From contig JAFADG010000009.1 of assembly GCA_023425025.1 (NCBI GenBank), forward strand, positions 1 through 63,371: a stretch of DNA of 63,371 nt, written 5' to 3'. Below, piece by piece: positions 33,270-42,254 of the stretch (positions are counted from its first letter, which is position 1; every line of letters begins with the position of its first letter). The notes beneath the pieces are model-generated. The model was given only the letters and a program-made list of their open reading frames with translations, was not told where the DNA came from and made no database searches. This DNA is from Bacillota bacterium (GTDB lineage: Bacteria > Bacillota > Clostridia > Christensenellales > Aristaeellaceae). A program made the position numbers and the translations under genes.

Positions 33270-33301
33270 TCCCATTCCCCCTGTACATCCCTTATAGGGA
33301 A

Positions 33302-33331
33302 GGCGGGACCGGCTTTTCGGCCGGCCCCGCC
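33302..33331 (-). terminator. Intercistronic hairpin between the binding protein and permease genes
   Basis: A 12-bp stem with one A-C mismatch (33302-33313 with 33320-33331) and no T-run. Such hairpins behind binding-protein genes usually protect the upstream mRNA and lower expression of the permeases. Confidence 0.6.
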
Positions 33332-33351
33332 GATGAATACATTTCTATTGA

Positions 33352-34572
33352 TTATTTCAGCGTTCCCAGAATGCCTTCCACCATGCTGTCCAGCTTTTCC
33401 TGGGCGTTTTCCAGGGTCAGCGTACCGTTCACCAGCTCGGAGCCGAAGGCGGCCACGGGCGTCCAGTAGTCGGCCAGCTTGGGGGTGGAGGGTTGGGGCG
33501 TGGCAACGGAGGCCTGCTTGGCCAGGGCGGCTACTTCCACATTGGCCAACACATCGGCGTCGCTGAGCAGCGACATGATGGTGGGGGCGGAGCTCACGGC
33601 GTCGAAGCGGATCTTCTGGCATTCTTCACCGCCCAGCCAGGTGGCCAATTGGATGGCGGCCTTGGGGTGCTTGGTGGTGACGTTGACGCCATAGGCCTTG
33701 TAATCCACGAAGTTGCTCAGTTGGCGCTCTTCCCCATTCAGGGTGATGGCGGGCAGCATGGCGGCGGCGTAGTTGTCGCCCAGGGCGGCCTTCACGTCGG
33801 CGGCGGACCAGGTGCCGGAGGACAGGGCGGCCAGCTTGCCTTCCTTCATGAGGGACAGGGCCAGACCGTCGGCGTCGTTGATGTACTTGCCGCCCTTCAC
33901 CAGGTTCAGCAGATACTCGGTCACTTGCAGGCCGTTTTCATTGTTCCAGGAGCATTCGGTGGCGTCGGTGCCATCCGCGCCGAAGAGCGTGCAGCCGGCG
34001 GCGTAGAAGAAGGCTTCCAGGAACCAGCTGTTGTCCAGGGAGCAGGAGAAGTTGTATACGCCTTCGCCCAGGTCCTTGGCCAGCATGGCGTCCAGGGAGC
34101 GGATTTCTTCCTGCGTGTACTTGCTTTTGTCATAGTACATGAACCAGCAGTTGGGCGTAAAGGGGATGCCGTAGATCAAACCGTCCTTTGTGCAGGCGGT
34201 GATGGCGGTCTCACTCTGGGCCGCCTTGATGGCATCCACATCCAGGGTGATGGGGTAGATGAGGCCGGCCTGAGTAAGTTCGGGAATGCCGCCGGAAGGA
34301 TACTGGAATACGTCCGCAGCGTCTTCCGCGTCTTTTTTCAGGTTGTTGATGGAGTCGCCGACTTCCATGATGGCGTACTCAAAGGTGAGCTTGTACTCGG
34401 GGTGGTTCTGGGCGAACAGCTCGCACATCTGCTTGGTGATGTCCATTTCCGTCGCCGGGCTCCACACCTTCAGGGCCACCTCTTCCACCGTCTGCGCCTG
34501 GGCAAAAACGGGAAGGGAGGCAAAGAGAACCAGGGTCATTACGATTGCCAGAAGCTTGCGGACCATACTCAT
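33352..34572 (-). CDS. MalE-like extracellular maltodextrin-binding protein
   Basis: A 406-residue solute-binding protein. Residues 1-26 are a signal peptide (KLLAIVMTLVLFASLPVFAQA) without a lipobox cysteine. The mature part follows the MalE/GanO layout: ALKVWSPATEMDITKQMCEL at the start of the fold, then IYGIPFTPNCWFMYYDKSKY in the hinge region. The start is set by AAGGAGG 8 bases upstream. It is the first gene of the three-gene transporter operon and is preceded by a promoter with two LacI-type operators. The ligand is inferred from homology and from the alpha-glucosidase encoded across the promoter region. Confidence 0.88.
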   Translation of the reverse strand: MSMVRKLLAIVMTLVLFASLPVFAQAQTVEEVALKVWSPATEMDITKQMCELFAQNHPEYKLTFEYAIMEVGDSINNLKKDAEDAADVFQYPSGGIPELTQAGLIYPITLDVDAIKAAQSETAITACTKDGLIYGIPFTPNCWFMYYDKSKYTQEEIRSLDAMLAKDLGEGVYNFSCSLDNSWFLEAFFYAAGCTLFGADGTDATECSWNNENGLQVTEYLLNLVKGGKYINDADGLALSLMKEGKLAALSSGTWSAADVKAALGDNYAAAMLPAITLNGEERQLSNFVDYKAYGVNVTTKHPKAAIQLATWLGGEECQKIRFDAVSSAPTIMSLLSDADVLANVEVAALAKQASVATPQPSTPKLADYWTPVAAFGSELVNGTLTLENAQEKLDSMVEGILGTLK

Positions 34573-34626
34573 TTGGGTTCCTCCTTACACGTATTGGCAC
34601 TCTTCTCCAAAAGAGGCAAACAATAT

Positions 34627-34640
34627 GTTAACCGCTTAAC
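34627..34640. promoter_or_regulatory. Distal LacI-type operator in the transporter leader
   Basis: GTTAACCGCTTAAC is a perfect palindrome apart from the central bases and has CG at its centre, as LacI-family operators do. Its centre lies 53 bases (about five helical turns) from the operator at the promoter, a distance suited to DNA looping. Confidence 0.75.
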
Positions 34641-34679
34641 CTATCATGCGGAATCTGCTTATCGAATTGGTGGTGTTAA

Positions 34680-34733
34680 TTTAAGCGGTTAACTTATGGC
34701 TGAAGTATAGCACAGGGCCGATTTGGTTGTCAA
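34680..34733 (-). promoter_or_regulatory. Transporter promoter with proximal LacI-type operator
   Basis: On the minus strand TTGACA (34728-34733), an 18-base spacer and TATACT (34704-34709) make a strong promoter. The operator (34680-34693, TTTAAGCGGTTAAC as read on the plus strand) covers the start site and first transcribed bases, so bound repressor would block initiation. Confidence 0.8.
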
Positions 34734-34820
34734 CACAAATTTGAAAATTATCAAAACACCCTGGTATGACTGAATTATCGGCAGGATTTTCTCGTACCGT
34801 GATTCCATAAAACAAAACCC

Positions 34821-34871
34821 TTGACAGATATAAAGTCCCCTTGCTACAATGATTCAAGTTAATCGCTTAAT
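34821..34871 (+). promoter_or_regulatory. lacI-type regulator promoter with autoregulatory operator
   Basis: TTGACA (34821-34826), 18-base spacer and TACAAT (34845-34850). The third operator, GTTAATCGCTTAAT at 34858-34871, begins at about +1 and keeps the CG centre and the TTAA half-sites. The regulator therefore probably represses itself and the divergent transporter. Confidence 0.75.
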
Positions 34872-34913
34872 AAGTTAACGATCAGGTGTACAATAGAACG
34901 GAGGCATGGAAGA

Positions 34914-35960
34914 ATGAAACGGAAAAGCAACATACAGGACGTGGCGCAGTTGGCCCGCGTATCCACCGCCTCCGTTTCCTATGTGCTCAACGGCATCGGC
35001 AAGGTGTCCGCCGAAACCCGCCAGCGCATCCTGGATGCGGTGCGGGAATTGGATTACCAGCCCGACCTGATGGCCAAGGGCCTGTCCAGCGGCAATTCGA
35101 AGCTGATCGGCGTCACCCTGCCCATTACCGAGGCCGGCGACAACGCGGACGCGCTGTTTGAGCACAACCCCTTTTTCAGCGAGTTCTTGAGCGCCATCAT
35201 CAAGGTGTTCAGCAATGAGGAGTATGACATCGTCATCCGCGGGGTGCAGGAGGGCGGCGAGTACAGGGAGTGGGTGCGCCGGCGCAACCCCGACGGCCTG
35301 ATTATGCTGGGCGCCTATCCCAAGAGCCTGTATCAGCATTTGAAGAAGCAGGGCATCCCTGTGGTGATGACCGATATTTACAGCGACGAGCACGCCAAGG
35401 ATTTTCACTTGATCCGCATCGACGACGAATACGGCGGATACCTGGCGGCCCGCCACCTTATCGATCTAGGCCACCGGCGCATCGCCTTTGCCGCCGGCAA
35501 CATACAGCGCAGTCCGGTCAATTTTTACAGAAGGCAGGGCTACATCAAGGCGCTTTCGGAAAGCGGCATTGCCTTTGAAGAGGGCCTTTGCTTTGACAGG
35601 CCGGTCACCTACCAGGCCGGCTACGAGCTGGGCCGGGAATTGGTGGAAAATCAAGGGGGCATCACCGCCATCTTCGCGGCGGCCGACATTATGGCCATCG
35701 GCATCATGAAGGCGTTTTTGGAAAGCGGGAAGCGGGTCCCGGAGGACCTTTCGGTGATCGGCTTTGACGACATCCATTTAAGCCGCTATACGACGCCGGG
35801 GCTCACCACCGTCAAGCAGGATATTTTAATGAAGGGCCGCCTGTGCGCCCAAATGGTGCTGGCGGATTTGAAAAACAAGCAGCAGAACAAGGGCACGATC
35901 ATACTGCGGCCCGAGCTGACCCTCCGCCAGTCCACAGCGCCCATCAGCACAAAGGAGTAA
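34914..35960 (+). CDS. LacI family transcriptional repressor
   Basis: A 348-residue regulator. The N-terminal helix-turn-helix reads IQDVAQLARVSTASVSYVLN, with the hinge at LDYQPDLMAKGL, followed by a periplasmic-binding-protein-like sensor domain (60-335; GLIMLGAYP, DDEYGGYLAARHLIDLGHRR, VIGFDDIHLSRYTTPGLTTV). A sugar or oligosaccharide is the expected inducer. It starts 9 bases after GGAGG. It lies divergent to the MalE-like transporter and upstream of a GH31 gene 10 bases away, and three matching operators flank its promoter and that of the transporter, so it controls the whole locus. Confidence 0.93.
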   Translation: MKRKSNIQDVAQLARVSTASVSYVLNGIGKVSAETRQRILDAVRELDYQPDLMAKGLSSGNSKLIGVTLPITEAGDNADALFEHNPFFSEFLSAIIKVFSNEEYDIVIRGVQEGGEYREWVRRRNPDGLIMLGAYPKSLYQHLKKQGIPVVMTDIYSDEHAKDFHLIRIDDEYGGYLAARHLIDLGHRRIAFAAGNIQRSPVNFYRRQGYIKALSESGIAFEEGLCFDRPVTYQAGYELGRELVENQGGITAIFAAADIMAIGIMKAFLESGKRVPEDLSVIGFDDIHLSRYTTPGLTTVKQDILMKGRLCAQMVLADLKNKQQNKGTIILRPELTLRQSTAPISTKE

Positions 35961-35970
35961 AAGCGCACGC

Positions 35971-38364
35971 ATGGAATTGAACAAGCTTTGGAAAGTCGCC
36001 CCCCTGGCGCATGAAAAAGCCGTCGTACAGGGGAATGCCTACCGCATGACCGTGCTTACCGAGCGGCTGATCCGCCTGGAATATCAGCAGGAGGGCCGCT
36101 TTGAAGACAGGCCGACCCAGGCCGTGCTGAACCGGGCGTTCCCGGTTCCGGCCTTTATGGTGCGGGAGACGGAAACCTGCCTTGAAATTATCACCACCCA
36201 TCTGCATCTGACTTACGACAAGCAGCCCTTCAGTCAAACCGGCCTGCGCATCGCCTTGCGCGGCCAGTATTCCTATTATACAAGCATCTGGTATTACGGG
36301 GACAGCGCCTCGAATTTGATGGGCACTGCCAGAACGCTGGATGAAGCCGACGGCGCCGTTCCCCTCACCCCAGGGCTTCTGTCCAGGGAAGGCCACGCGG
36401 TCATGGATGACAGCCGCTCCATGCGCCTTCATCCTGAGGGGGAATGCATACCGGCCGGCGAAGATCATACCGACCTGTACTTTTTCGGCTATGGCCGGGA
36501 CTATGTGCAGTGCCTGAAGGATTACTACCGGCTTTGCGGCCCGGTGCCGCTTTTGCCCCGCTATGCCCTGGGCAACTGGTGGAGCCGGTATTACAGGTAC
36601 GATGAAGCATCCTACCGCGAACTGATCGGACGCTTTGAAAAAGAGGAGATTCCCTTTTCTGTGGCCGTCATCGACATGGACTGGCACATAACCGATATTC
36701 CTTCCGACTACGGCAGCGGTTGGACGGGTTACACCTTCAATAAGGAGTTGTTCCCCGACCCCTGCCGCTTTCTTGCCTGGCTGCATGAAAAAGGGATGCA
36801 CGTGACGCTCAACGACCATCCCGCCGACGGCGTCCGGGCTTTTGAGGAAATGTACCCCGCCATGGCAAAGGCCATGGGCGTCGATCCCCAAAGCGGCAAG
36901 CCGCTGACCTTTGACGCCGGGAATCCCGCTTTCTTCAAGGCCATCTTCGAGCATGTCTTTCACCCATATGAGGACATGGGCGTGGATTTCTGGTGGATCG
37001 ACTGGCAGCAAAAGGGCGGCACCACGGTGAAAGGTATCGATCCCCTGTGGACGCTGAACCATGTGCACTATTTGAAGAATGCCCGTCACGGAAAGCGGCC
37101 CATGACCTTTTCTCGCTTTGCCGGCCACGGCAGCCACCGCTACCCCATCGGCTTTTCCGGCGATTCCTTCATTACCTGGGAGTCGCTTCACTTCCAGCCC
37201 TATTTCACCGCCACGGCTTCCAACGTAGGCTACTGCTGGTGGAGCCATGATATCGGCGGGCACATGCACGGCATCCGCAGTGACGAGCTGGCCCAGCGTT
37301 GGGTGCAGTTTGGCGTATTCTCGCCCATCCTCCGCCTGCACGCCTCCGGCAGCGATTATACCCGCAAGGAACCCTGGCACTACGGGCCGGAAGCGGAAGA
37401 GAATATCAAGCGATTCCTGCGCCTCCGGCACAGGCTGATCCCATATTTGTACACCATGAACAACCGCTGCCATGAAGCGGGCGAACCGTTGATGCAGCCC
37501 ATGTATTATCAGTATCCCAACGCGGAAGAAGCCTACCAGGTGCCCAACCAATACTACTTCGGCAGCGAGCTGATCGTTTGCCCCATTACCTCTCCCGCTG
37601 ATCCGCAGGCTTGCCTGGCCTCGGTGGACGCCTGGCTGCCGGAGGGGCTGTACTATGACTTTTTCCTGGGCCGGCCGTACCTTGGCGGCCGGAAAATCCG
37701 CCTGTGCCGCGGCAAAAACGCGATGCCCGTATTTGCCAAGGCCGGGGCGATCCTTCCCATGGATGGCAGCGAACGCCTGCAAAACAGTGCTCCCCTTCCC
37801 GGCCGCATCGGCCTGATGGTGTTTGCCGGGGCAGACGGCGATATGGAGCTGTTTGAGGACAACGGGCTGGTCCCGGGCGATCCCGGCTATCGCTCCCTGC
37901 GCACCGCTTTTGCCTTGCGCCAGAAGGAAGGCCTGCGCCTCACCATCCGCGCGCCCCAGGGGGATGCATCCCTGCTACCGGCCGGAAGGCAGTATGCCGT
38001 TCATATAACGGGCATCGGCAATACGCTGCCCGATAGCTGCCTTGCGGATGGAAAGGCCTGCGCATTCACCGCGTCTTTCGACGATCATACAGGCCGGCTG
38101 ACGGTGGAGCCAAACGCGTCAGGCGAACAGGATATTGAGCTGGCCTGGCGTACAGCGCCGAAGCTTCCCCTGCCTGATTTCCGGGAGGACATCAAAGCCA
38201 TCCTGCTCGTCGCCCAGCTTTCCGTGCCGCTGAAGGAAGCCATTACACGGATCATCGAAAAGCCTGAGCCGGCCATGGCCATGATCGGCGAATTGCATTT
38301 GCTTGATATGCCGCCGGTACTGCATGCCGCAATCATTGAAATCCTGTCGTCATACGTGTGCTGA
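35971..38364 (+). CDS. GH31 family alpha-glucosidase-type glycosidase
   Basis: A 797-residue GH31 enzyme with N-terminal beta-sandwich, TIM barrel and C-terminal beta domains. The nucleophile is Asp at about 343 in VDFWWIDWQQKG and the acid/base is Asp at about 397 in GFSGDSFITWESLHFQP; IAVIDMDWH-type substrate pocket residues (SVAVIDMDWHITDIP) are also present. This WWIDWQ branch differs from the GH31 enzyme at 17534. It ends with about 60 residues of predicted helix not seen in typical members. It has no signal peptide and its ribosome binding site (AAAGGAG) overlaps the stop of the repressor gene, so it is co-transcribed with it and probably hydrolyses the alpha-glucoside brought in by the transporter. 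Confidence 0.88.
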   Translation: MELNKLWKVAPLAHEKAVVQGNAYRMTVLTERLIRLEYQQEGRFEDRPTQAVLNRAFPVPAFMVRETETCLEIITTHLHLTYDKQPFSQTGLRIALRGQYSYYTSIWYYGDSASNLMGTARTLDEADGAVPLTPGLLSREGHAVMDDSRSMRLHPEGECIPAGEDHTDLYFFGYGRDYVQCLKDYYRLCGPVPLLPRYALGNWWSRYYRYDEASYRELIGRFEKEEIPFSVAVIDMDWHITDIPSDYGSGWTGYTFNKELFPDPCRFLAWLHEKGMHVTLNDHPADGVRAFEEMYPAMAKAMGVDPQSGKPLTFDAGNPAFFKAIFEHVFHPYEDMGVDFWWIDWQQKGGTTVKGIDPLWTLNHVHYLKNARHGKRPMTFSRFAGHGSHRYPIGFSGDSFITWESLHFQPYFTATASNVGYCWWSHDIGGHMHGIRSDELAQRWVQFGVFSPILRLHASGSDYTRKEPWHYGPEAEENIKRFLRLRHRLIPYLYTMNNRCHEAGEPLMQPMYYQYPNAEEAYQVPNQYYFGSELIVCPITSPADPQACLASVDAWLPEGLYYDFFLGRPYLGGRKIRLCRGKNAMPVFAKAGAILPMDGSERLQNSAPLPGRIGLMVFAGADGDMELFEDNGLVPGDPGYRSLRTAFALRQKEGLRLTIRAPQGDASLLPAGRQYAVHITGIGNTLPDSCLADGKACAFTASFDDHTGRLTVEPNASGEQDIELAWRTAPKLPLPDFREDIKAILLVAQLSVPLKEAITRIIEKPEPAMAMIGELHLLDMPPVLHAAIIEILSSYVC

Positions 38365-38371
38365 TGGTAGC

Positions 38372-38405
38372 AAAAAAGGGAACGGTATGGACCGCTCCCT
38401 TTTTT
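38372..38405. terminator. Bidirectional terminator between GH31 and the L,D-transpeptidase gene
   Basis: A6GGGA at 38372-38381 pairs with TCCCT6 at 38396-38405 around an inner GGT/ACC pair. With A6 and T6 flanks it can stop convergent transcripts from both strands. Confidence 0.85.
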
Positions 38406-38444
38406 GATATCCATTTTTTCAGGTACTCACGGCTTGGCCGCAGG

Positions 38445-40025
38445 TCAAGGCGTTGGCGCCGGTATCATTTCAGGCGTCGGGCTGGGCAGTACATCGGCAT
38501 ACAGCAGATTCTGCGTCTTGACGCCGGCTACGCCGTCCGCCGTCAGGCCCATGGCCTTTTGATAAGCCTTGACCGCCTTTTGCGTTCCGCCATAGTAGCC
38601 GCCGGTGACGGTGCCGGCATAATAGCCAAGCTCCTTCAATTTCATCTGCAGCCAGTACACATCCGCCCCCTTGTCGCCGCTGCCAAGGCTGCGGAAGGGC
38701 ATGGGCGGGGTTTGGGTGCTGTCATAAACAGGCGGCGCGGTCGGCGTGGGGGTCACTTTGGGCAGCATGTTCTTGCGATTCAGCGCCGCGGGCTTCAGGG
38801 ACTTCGCCAGTTCCGGGTCGGAGGGCAGCTTGTTGGTAACGGTTACCACCGTGCCTTTGCCCGCGTTTTCGTAAATCCATTTGGCATCGTCCACCAGCAG
38901 GCGGATGCAGCCGTGGGAGGCCCGGGTACCCAGTTGATTATAGGTGCCCACCGCCAGGTCCATCTTGTTCTGCGTATTGTAAATCACGGAATGGAAGCCG
39001 AAGCCGTTGGCAACGGGCACCCAATACTGCACATAGCAGTTGTATTTGGGGAACAGGGGAAAGCGGGACCGGCCCGAATTCAGCTTCCAGCTGCCTACGT
39101 CGGTGGGCGTTGCCCGGGTGCCGGTGGAGCAGATCATCTGCCGCACCACCTTGGTATACTGATTGTTTTCATCCAGCCCGTAAACCGTAATGACCTGGTT
39201 GGTCACATCCACGGTGATGGAATAAGGCACGGGCGTGGGGGCAGGGGTGGGCCTTGGCGTCGCAGAAGAATTCAGCACATCGGAAATATTGAACAGCATG
39301 TTCCAGGTCTTTTCTCCGGTCACGCCGTCGGCACCCAGGCTGTTGTTCTTCTGAAACTCCACGATGGCCGCCTTGGTTTCATTATCGTAGATTCCGGTGA
39401 TGTCCCCCAGATAATACCCCAGCTCAAACAGCCGCTCCTGCAGCTGCTCCACCTTTTCGCCCGTGGCGCCCTTTGCAAGGCGCTTGGTGAACGCGATCGT
39501 CTCCATCGGGGGAGCAGGCGTCGCCTGCACCTGAGCCGCCTCACTTGATGCGGGGCTCAAAGCAGGCGCGGGAGTGGGCGCCGCCGTGGGTGCTGCCGAT
39601 GGGATCGGCGTCACCTTCATCTGCCCGTTTTTATCCAATGCAGATGCCGAGAAAAGCAGCTCCTGGGTCTTTACATCGGCCTCACCCGTTACAGTCAAGC
39701 CGTTTTTCTTTTGAAAGTCCGATATGGCATAATGGGAGCCATCCAGGTAATTGCCGCTGATCTTGCCAAAGTAAAAGCCCAGCTCCGTCAGCCTTGACTG
39801 CAGCGCTTTTACGTCATCGCCCGAATCCCCTTTTTTCAGGGGCCGGTACTTGTTTGCAGAATCCGTGGGCTGGGCCGAAGGGGATATCCCTTCTCCCGTT
39901 TTCACCGACCCGGCCGGCAAGTCCTTCGCCGGCGCCTGCGCGGCCACAGTCCCGCTTTCGGCCAGCGCATAGACCATGCCCAGCAGCAATATCCCAACCA
40001 ATATCCAAGCAACCGTTTTTCGCAT
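38445..40025 (-). CDS. Exported L,D-transpeptidase (YkuD) flanked by peptidoglycan-binding domains
   Basis: A 526-residue cell wall enzyme. An N-terminal signal peptide or anchor (about 5-22) is followed by a PG_binding_1 domain (about 60-130), a P/A/T-rich linker, a second PG_binding_1 domain (about 185-255), the YkuD catalytic domain (about 270-400; active site ASHGCIRL with catalytic His and Cys), another T/P linker and a third PG_binding_1 domain (about 445-515). It makes 3-3 cross-links in peptidoglycan or attaches wall proteins outside the membrane. Placing the catalytic domain between binding domains rather than at one end is uncommon. It is transcribed alone. Confidence 0.9.
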   Translation of the reverse strand: MRKTVAWILVGILLLGMVYALAESGTVAAQAPAKDLPAGSVKTGEGISPSAQPTDSANKYRPLKKGDSGDDVKALQSRLTELGFYFGKISGNYLDGSHYAISDFQKKNGLTVTGEADVKTQELLFSASALDKNGQMKVTPIPSAAPTAAPTPAPALSPASSEAAQVQATPAPPMETIAFTKRLAKGATGEKVEQLQERLFELGYYLGDITGIYDNETKAAIVEFQKNNSLGADGVTGEKTWNMLFNISDVLNSSATPRPTPAPTPVPYSITVDVTNQVITVYGLDENNQYTKVVRQMICSTGTRATPTDVGSWKLNSGRSRFPLFPKYNCYVQYWVPVANGFGFHSVIYNTQNKMDLAVGTYNQLGTRASHGCIRLLVDDAKWIYENAGKGTVVTVTNKLPSDPELAKSLKPAALNRKNMLPKVTPTPTAPPVYDSTQTPPMPFRSLGSGDKGADVYWLQMKLKELGYYAGTVTGGYYGGTQKAVKAYQKAMGLTADGVAGVKTQNLLYADVLPSPTPEMIPAPTP

Positions 40026-40397
40026 GGAGCACCTCTGATCTCATCAATGCGGAAAGAGTATTTCCTATGGAATCAAACGCATGTTGTGTGCGGATAGTTC
40101 CCATGTTTTCGTTTGGAATTGTTGCCAGTTTTGTCTTTCGTATGCCGTAAACTTAAAACCAAATCTACCAAAATAATGCGAAAAATGCAAGGTTATGAAA
40201 ATTTGCCATGCCTGCGCACCGTGCGGCGCTGATCTTCGTCGTTCTTTTCTTCCGCCTTTGTGTGAGCGGAAAAACGACGTTTGAAGGCAATTTTGGTTTT
40301 GTGGAGCGCTGCCGGGCAATCAACGCTGACGCGTTCATCGCAACGCTGAGGCGGCATATCCGCGCTGCTTTACAAAGTTAAAATGCGGCGGCAGGGA
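40026..40397. other. Intergenic region between the transpeptidase and zinc genes
   Basis: No gene, RNA or convincing operator was found here. It contains AT-rich stretches near 40150-40190, expected to hold the transpeptidase promoter on the minus strand, and GC-rich inverted fragments near 40210-40230. Confidence 0.4.
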
Positions 40398-40426
40398 TTG
40401 ACAAATCATTTGACAGGGAATAATAT
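40398..40426 (+). promoter_or_regulatory. Promoter of the zinc uptake operon
   Basis: TTGACA (40398-40403), 17-base spacer and TAATAT (40421-40426), 40 bases before the regulator's start. It is a near-consensus promoter. An operator for the Fur-family protein is expected here but no clean 7-1-7 palindrome is visible. Confidence 0.65.
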
Positions 40427-40465
40427 GAAAACGGTTCCCGATTTCATTTCCGGGAGTGGTTCCAT

Positions 40466-40882
40466 TTGAGCCGTGCCAATGGCTATCAGACCAGGCAGAA
40501 GGAGCGGATTCTTACCTGCCTTAAGGAGAACGCCCACCGGCACATGACCGCGGATATGATCGTGGCCGGCCTTCGCGATCAGGGCGAACCGGTGGGGCAG
40601 ACAACGGTGTACCGCCATTTGGAACGGCTTGTGCAGGATAACCGGGTGATGCGCTTTGCCGGGGCGGAAGGCGCCTCCGCCTGCTATCAATATGTGGAGC
40701 GGCCGGAGAACCACAAAAACCATTATCACCTGGTTTGCAGCGCCTGCGGCCGGATGATTCACCTTAACTGCCGTGAAATGGATGACTTGCGGGAGCATAT
40801 GCTAAGGGAGCATCGTTTTATTTTGGATGGCTGCAAAACCGTATTGTATGGCTGCTGCGAAGGCTGTGTCGCAGGCCGATAG
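40466..40882 (+). CDS. Fur family metalloregulator, probably Zur
   Basis: A 138-residue regulator. The winged helix spans about 8-85 (HMTADMIVAGL, VGQTTVYRHLERL), and the dimerisation half has the structural zinc cysteines in VCSACGRMIHL and GCCEGCV plus histidine-rich NHKNHYHLVC. The start is TTG at 40466, behind GGGAGTGG. It is the first gene of an operon with znuA, znuC and znuB homologues, which argues for zinc sensing (Zur) rather than iron or peroxide; manganese cannot be excluded. Confidence 0.88.
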   Translation: MSRANGYQTRQKERILTCLKENAHRHMTADMIVAGLRDQGEPVGQTTVYRHLERLVQDNRVMRFAGAEGASACYQYVERPENHKNHYHLVCSACGRMIHLNCREMDDLREHMLREHRFILDGCKTVLYGCCEGCVAGR

Positions 40883-40896
40883 AAAGGGGAAAGGGC

Positions 40897-41208
40897 ATGG
40901 CAACAGGCAGAAGGCATGAGCGTGCGGCGGTGCTGCTACTGTTGGCATGCCTGCTGGCCGTCTTCCTTTTCCCCGTTGTTTTGTCGGCGGTGCATCTGCA
41001 CCACCATTGCACCGTGCAGGATTGTCCTGTGTGCGCCCTGATCCATTCCGCGCACGACTTTTTCAGGCGGCTGCTGTTGGCTTTGGCGGTGGCCCTGGCT
41101 GCTGTTCTTGCGGCCGGTCCGGTCCTTTGGGGCCGCGCGGCTTTTGACAACCATATATTTGCCTGGGGAAGCACCCCGGTCGCCCTTCATGTGCGCTTGA
41201 ATAATTGA
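40897..41208 (+). CDS. Small membrane protein with His/Cys motifs in the zinc operon
   Basis: A 103-residue protein of unknown family. Two hydrophobic segments (about 11-30 and 57-78) flank a short loop with VHLHHHCTVQDCPVCALIHS, a dense set of potential zinc ligands. It lies between the Fur-family gene and the zinc-binding protein gene and is in the same operon, 14 bases behind the regulator. A role in zinc capture, sensing or chaperoning at the outer face of the membrane is plausible but is inferred from motif and position only. Confidence 0.7.
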   Translation: MATGRRHERAAVLLLLACLLAVFLFPVVLSAVHLHHHCTVQDCPVCALIHSAHDFFRRLLLALAVALAAVLAAGPVLWGRAAFDNHIFAWGSTPVALHVRLNN

Positions 41209-41264
41209 GAAGCCCCTTGCTTTTTACCTGTTGCTTCAAAAAGACAAGGAGGCTTCTTTTTGCT

Positions 41265-42254
41265 ATGAAAAAAATGATCGCGACCTTCTTTTTGGCTGTG
41301 TTTTTCCTGACAGCCCTGTTTGGCGCATCCGCAAGCGCGACTGCCGCCGGGGATACAAAACTGAATATCGTTGCCACCGTCTTCCCGCTGTATGATTTTG
41401 CCTGGGCCGTGGCGGGCGACAAGGCTGAGGTGTCCATGCTCCTAAAGCCCGGCGCGGAGATTCATTCCTATGACCCGTCGCCGGCCGACATCATCAAAAT
41501 CCAAAATGCCGATGTCTTTTTATACGTGGGCGGGGAAAGCGACGTGTGGGTGGATGAAATTCTGTCTTCCATGGATGTAAGCCACAAGCAGGTCATCCGC
41601 CTGATGGATACTGTTTCCCTGGTCGAAGAGGAAACGGTGGAAGGCATGCAGGAAGAAGAGGAGGAGCACCACCACGACGGGGATGAAGAAGATGGCGGTG
41701 AGCCTGAAGGGGAGGAACCGGAGTACGATGAGCACATCTGGACTTCGCCCCAAAATGCCCAGGTGATGGTACAGGCGATCGCCGGTGCGCTGGCGGCCGC
41801 GGATGAAAAGAACAAGGACGCCTACGCCGCGAACGCGGATGCCTATGCCGCCGGCATACAGGCGGTGGACGCGGCTTTTGAAGCGGTGGTTTCACAATCT
41901 GCCCATCATCTGCTGGTGTTTGGCGACAGGTTCCCCTTCCGCTATTTTGCCGACGCTTACGGGCTGGAATACCGGGCGGCATTCCCCGGCTGCAGCACGG
42001 AAACGGAGGCCAGCGCGGCCACCATCGCCTATCTGATCGACACTGTCAAACAAAACAACCTGCCCTGCGTTTACACCATCGAGCTGAGCAACGGCAATAT
42101 CGCCAGGTCCATCGGCGAGCAGACCGGCGCGCAGGTTTTGACCCTTCATTCCTGCCAAGGCATCAGCCGCGATGAATTTGCGGCGGGGGAAACGTATGTA
42201 TCCATCATGCAAAAGAACGTGGAAGCGCTGAAAAAGGGGCTGGTATCGCCGTGA
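41265..42254 (+). CDS. znuA: Zinc ABC transporter substrate-binding protein
   Basis: A 329-residue cluster A-I metal-binding protein. The signal peptide covers about 1-27 (no lipobox). Metal ligands are recognisable in GAEIHSYDPSPADI, DEHIWTSPQNAQ and the later HHLLVFGDRFPFRYFADAYG; an acidic/His loop (EEEEEHHHDGDEEDGGEPE, about 130-150) of the type found in ZnuA supports zinc over manganese. The start at 41265 has AAGGAGG 12 bases upstream; the longer frame overlaps the preceding gene. The next gene starts within its stop codon (GTGA), so the transporter genes are translationally coupled. Confidence 0.92.
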   Translation: MKKMIATFFLAVFFLTALFGASASATAAGDTKLNIVATVFPLYDFAWAVAGDKAEVSMLLKPGAEIHSYDPSPADIIKIQNADVFLYVGGESDVWVDEILSSMDVSHKQVIRLMDTVSLVEEETVEGMQEEEEEHHHDGDEEDGGEPEGEEPEYDEHIWTSPQNAQVMVQAIAGALAAADEKNKDAYAANADAYAAGIQAVDAAFEAVVSQSAHHLLVFGDRFPFRYFADAYGLEYRAAFPGCSTETEASAATIAYLIDTVKQNNLPCVYTIELSNGNIARSIGEQTGAQVLTLHSCQGISRDEFAAGETYVSIMQKNVEALKKGLVSP

